Assembly (NCBI GenBank): GCA_021199975.1
Contig: JAJQHF010000198.1
Span: 1 to 7,998, forward strand
Reading direction: 5' to 3'
Source: Candidatus Gastranaerophilales bacterium
GTDB taxonomy: Bacteria > Cyanobacteriota > Vampirovibrionia > Gastranaerophilales > Gastranaerophilaceae
DNA length: 7,998 nt
Positions 5,747 through 7,998 of the stretch are shown in pieces; position 1 is the first letter of the stretch, and every line of letters starts with the position of its first letter. The notes below the pieces were generated by a model. The model saw only the letters and a list, made by a program, of their open reading frames with translations. It searched no databases and had not been told where the DNA came from. Position numbers and translations under genes: made by a program.

Positions 5747-7179
5747 TGATTACAAAAGACAAAGAATTTTTAAATAAACTTTCTAACATACTTACTAAAA
5801 AGATTTCACCTGCTAACTCTGCAAGTGCAATAAATAAGTTATTTAAAAATTATTTAAATGTTGAAGAAGCGGAATTTATAATTTGGGATAATAACAACAT
5901 GCTCCTTAAAGACTTTGCACAGGATTGGAAAATCTTTAAGAATGATGATTTCGGAAATGAAATTAATTATATTTACAGCACTCTTTCAATGTCAAACGGA
6001 GCAAAGTTCTATTTTAACGAAGCTGAATTTGATTGTGATATAAAAGAAGAAGAACAATATAAAATACTTGAATTAAAATCAGATAAAAATATTATATTTT
6101 TTCCTCTTGTTTCAAACGGAGAAGTTTTCGGGCTTTTAAAAATATCCTCCGAAAAAAACGCATTTACCACAGAGTTTTTTACACTCCTGAATATTTCTTC
6201 TAAACTTATATCAGGCACAATAATAAACTATATTTTAAATGAGCAGATGGAAATAAGTTTAAATTTTTATAAAGCTATGAAAGATATAGCTAAAATTATA
6301 GAAAGCCAGTATGAATTATCTTATATCATTCCTTTAATTGGTGAAATGATAGACAGATTTATGTCCTCTCATTTAATTTACATATTTATATTTAAAGAAG
6401 ATAAATATCGGCTTGTTTGGCCTAATGCCTGCAAAGATACTAATATATATAATCTTTTAAATGAAATAAGTTTAAAAACAGAATATGTATTGTCTTATGA
6501 CGGGAAAATAGGTGTTTTCCCTCTTGTCGGTGAGGATAATATATTAGGTGCAATAGCCGCATACAGCAATATAGATAAGCTTCTTCAAAAAGATATAGAT
6601 TATCTTTTCCAATTAACAAGACAATCGGGACTTACAATACAAAGAGCTAACATGTATGCGGAAGTATTACAATATGCTACCATGGATGCACTTACAGGGT
6701 TAAATAACCGCAGACAGTTTGAATTAAGATTAAATCAAGAGGTTTCAAACAGCAAAAGAAATAACATACCGTTATGCGCTATGATGCTGGATGTGGATTA
6801 TTTTAAAAAAGTTAATGATACCTATGGTCATGCCGCAGGTGACTGTGTGTTAAAAGGGGTGTCGGATATAATAAAAAATGAAATAAGGGAATATGATATA
6901 GCTTGCAGATTTGGAGGCGAGGAATTTTTTATTATTCTTCCTCGGACAAAACTGCCTGAAGCCGCTTCGGTTGCACAAAGATTGAGAAAAGTTATTGAAG
7001 AAGCTAAAATGGATATTAAAAGTGCCGGAGTTAAGAATATTTCTTATATTAATATATCTGTAAGTATAGGGGTTTGTGCTTACAATGAGTCTATGGAAGT
7101 TAATGCTTTTGTACAAAAAACCGATAAGGCTTTATACGAAGCTAAAACAACAGGAAGAAACAGAGTCATAGTCGCTTAA
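5746..7179 (+). CDS. Diguanylate cyclase with two N-terminal GAF-like modules
   Basis: A complete 477-residue cytoplasmic protein that should make cyclic di-GMP from two GTP. Seen: a C-terminal GGDEF domain (about 306-477) with DALTGLNNRRQF (314-325), the metal/substrate block LDVDYFKKVNDTYGH (348-362, metal ligand D349), the active-site GGEEF (390-394), an intact inhibitory I-site R381-E-Y-D384 exactly five residues before it, and the tail DKALYEAKTTGRNR. All key residues are present, so it is probably active and product-inhibited. The N-terminal 300 residues have no membrane segment and contain two similar stretches, FFPLVSNGEVFGLL (118-131) and VFPLVGEDNILGAI (257-270), each followed by a long helix. 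This is the usual end of a GAF domain, so I infer two degenerate GAF sensors about 139 residues apart; ligands are unknown. The start ATG overlaps the TPR stop by one base and has only a weak ribosome site, consistent with coupling. No EAL or HD-GYP domain is present. Confidence 0.92.
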   Translation: MITKDKEFLNKLSNILTKKISPANSASAINKLFKNYLNVEEAEFIIWDNNNMLLKDFAQDWKIFKNDDFGNEINYIYSTLSMSNGAKFYFNEAEFDCDIKEEEQYKILELKSDKNIIFFPLVSNGEVFGLLKISSEKNAFTTEFFTLLNISSKLISGTIINYILNEQMEISLNFYKAMKDIAKIIESQYELSYIIPLIGEMIDRFMSSHLIYIFIFKEDKYRLVWPNACKDTNIYNLLNEISLKTEYVLSYDGKIGVFPLVGEDNILGAIAAYSNIDKLLQKDIDYLFQLTRQSGLTIQRANMYAEVLQYATMDALTGLNNRRQFELRLNQEVSNSKRNNIPLCAMMLDVDYFKKVNDTYGHAAGDCVLKGVSDIIKNEIREYDIACRFGGEEFFIILPRTKLPEAASVAQRLRKVIEEAKMDIKSAGVKNISYINISVSIGVCAYNESMEVNAFVQKTDKALYEAKTTGRNRVIVA

Positions 7180-7200
7180 TAAGGATTTTGAGAATAGTTT

Positions 7201-7998
7201 ATGAAGTATTTAAAATATATAATAGGAATTTTAATTGTAATTATTCCATGTGTAATAACCATATTAATTTATAACGATAAAATTACACAAAATTCTCCCG
7301 TTTATTATAAGCAGGGTGTGCAGTTTTATAAGGACGGAGATTATGCAAATGCTTATTATAACTTCGGAAAAATTAAATGGATAAGCCCTTTATATACAAT
7401 TGCCCTGTATAAACAGGCAAAAAGCGCACAAAAAGCCGGCGATTATAAAACAGCTGCATTAAAATATGAAATGTTTCTTGAAAAATCACCTGCTTCTCCT
7501 TTTGATACAAATGCAAAATTAAATTTAGGCAAATGCTATTTTTATATAAAAGATTATGAAAAAGCAAAAGCCTGTTTTGAAGAATTAAAGCAAAATCCTG
7601 ATAATAACGGGATTGAGGAAATTTATTTTCTTGGTCTGTTGGAAAAAAGCAATGATAAAGAAAAAGCTGCCGATTATTTCAGGAATTATTTAAAATCAGC
7701 GCTGAATGATAAAATGCTTAATCAAAATTATATTATTTTATCGGCTGATGAACTTGCAAATTTAGGAATTAACTTGACAAATGATGATATACATCTGATA
7801 GGAACGGCTTATTTTAAAAACGCTAAATATAAGGAAGCTTTGCAGTATTTTTCAAAACTTCCCGTAAATGATTGCTGGGATTATTTGGTATTATCCAATC
7901 ATTATTCGGGTAACAAAGTAATTGCAAAAAAATTAATAGAAAACGGTTTAACCTTGTATTCAGTTTCGGCTGATGAAGATAATATGAGAGATATATAT
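7201..7998 (+). CDS. Membrane-anchored TPR-like repeat protein, probable N-terminal part of an Slt-type lytic murein transglycosylase (3'-truncated)
   Basis: The frame is open from ATG 7201 to the window edge (266 codons, no stop), so the C-terminus is missing. Seen: a signal anchor (MKYLKYIIGILIVIIPCVIT; hydrophobic at about 5-23) followed by helical repeats such as GVQFYKDGDYANAYYNFGKI (39-58), SPLYTIALYKQAKSAQKAGD (62-81), AKLNLGKCYFYIKDYEKAKA (105-124) and, after LTNDDIHLIG, TAYFKNAKYKEALQYFSKLP. The pattern of a W-x-SPLY repeat, a repeat ending in EKSPASPF and a later LTxxDIxxIGxAYF repeat recalls the alpha-superhelical region of cyanobacterial Slt transglycosylases, where a C-terminal SLT domain cleaves peptidoglycan in the periplasm. 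That domain would lie beyond this window, so the enzyme call is inference; a plain TPR scaffold or outer-membrane assembly factor is the alternative. It starts 21 bases after the cyclase stop, with a weak ribosome site (GAG, eight bases before ATG), and is probably in the gyrB operon. Confidence 0.72.
   Translation, partial: MKYLKYIIGILIVIIPCVITILIYNDKITQNSPVYYKQGVQFYKDGDYANAYYNFGKIKWISPLYTIALYKQAKSAQKAGDYKTAALKYEMFLEKSPASPFDTNAKLNLGKCYFYIKDYEKAKACFEELKQNPDNNGIEEIYFLGLLEKSNDKEKAADYFRNYLKSALNDKMLNQNYIILSADELANLGINLTNDDIHLIGTAYFKNAKYKEALQYFSKLPVNDCWDYLVLSNHYSGNKVIAKKLIENGLTLYSVSADEDNMRDIY

Noticed and set aside
6850..7567. Minus-strand open frames at 6850-7116 and 7373-7567
   Set aside because: They are antisense shadows of the GGDEF domain and of the downstream repeat protein.

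Overview
The window is AT-rich bacterial chromosome (roughly 30% GC by eye). All three stop codons end genes (TAG for the phosphatase, TGA for gyrB, TAA elsewhere), so the standard bacterial code applies. GyrB is the long form with the extra C-terminal insert known from E. coli. The truncated last gene resembles the repeat region of cyanobacterial Slt-type lytic transglycosylases. Low GC, diderm-type genes and that resemblance make a gut or aquatic non-photosynthetic Cyanobacteriota lineage (Vampirovibrionia/Gastranaerophilales) my best guess. This rests on remembered family patterns, not on a search, and is tentative.

The layout is two divergent blocks around a 123-bp intergenic region at 2098-2220. 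Leftward (minus strand) lie a histidine phosphatase (1474-2097), a GNAT acetyltransferase (982-1464, 9 bp downstream and probably coupled), a 95-bp gap, and the first 295 codons of a GspF/PilC-family inner-membrane protein that runs off the left edge (1-886). Rightward (plus strand) lie gyrB (2221-4668), a membrane-anchored TPR protein with a GTG start (4685-5746), a diguanylate cyclase with two degenerate GAF-like modules (5746-7179, overlapping the TPR stop by one base), and the first 266 codons of a membrane-anchored repeat protein, probably a lytic murein transglycosylase (7201-7998).

The rightward genes are spaced by 16, -1 and 21 bp with no visible terminator, so they look like one transcription unit. 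It joins the essential gyrase B subunit to a c-di-GMP synthase flanked by two extracytoplasmic repeat proteins. The leftward block joins two small soluble enzymes and possibly a type IV pilus/type II secretion assembly platform. No RNA gene, insertion sequence, CRISPR array, phage gene or origin is visible. No stretch of 300 bases lacks a gene. I did not find a clear novel system; the best leads are the gyrB-linked cyclase operon, the missing acid in the phosphatase and the possibly leaderless GspF/PilC gene.
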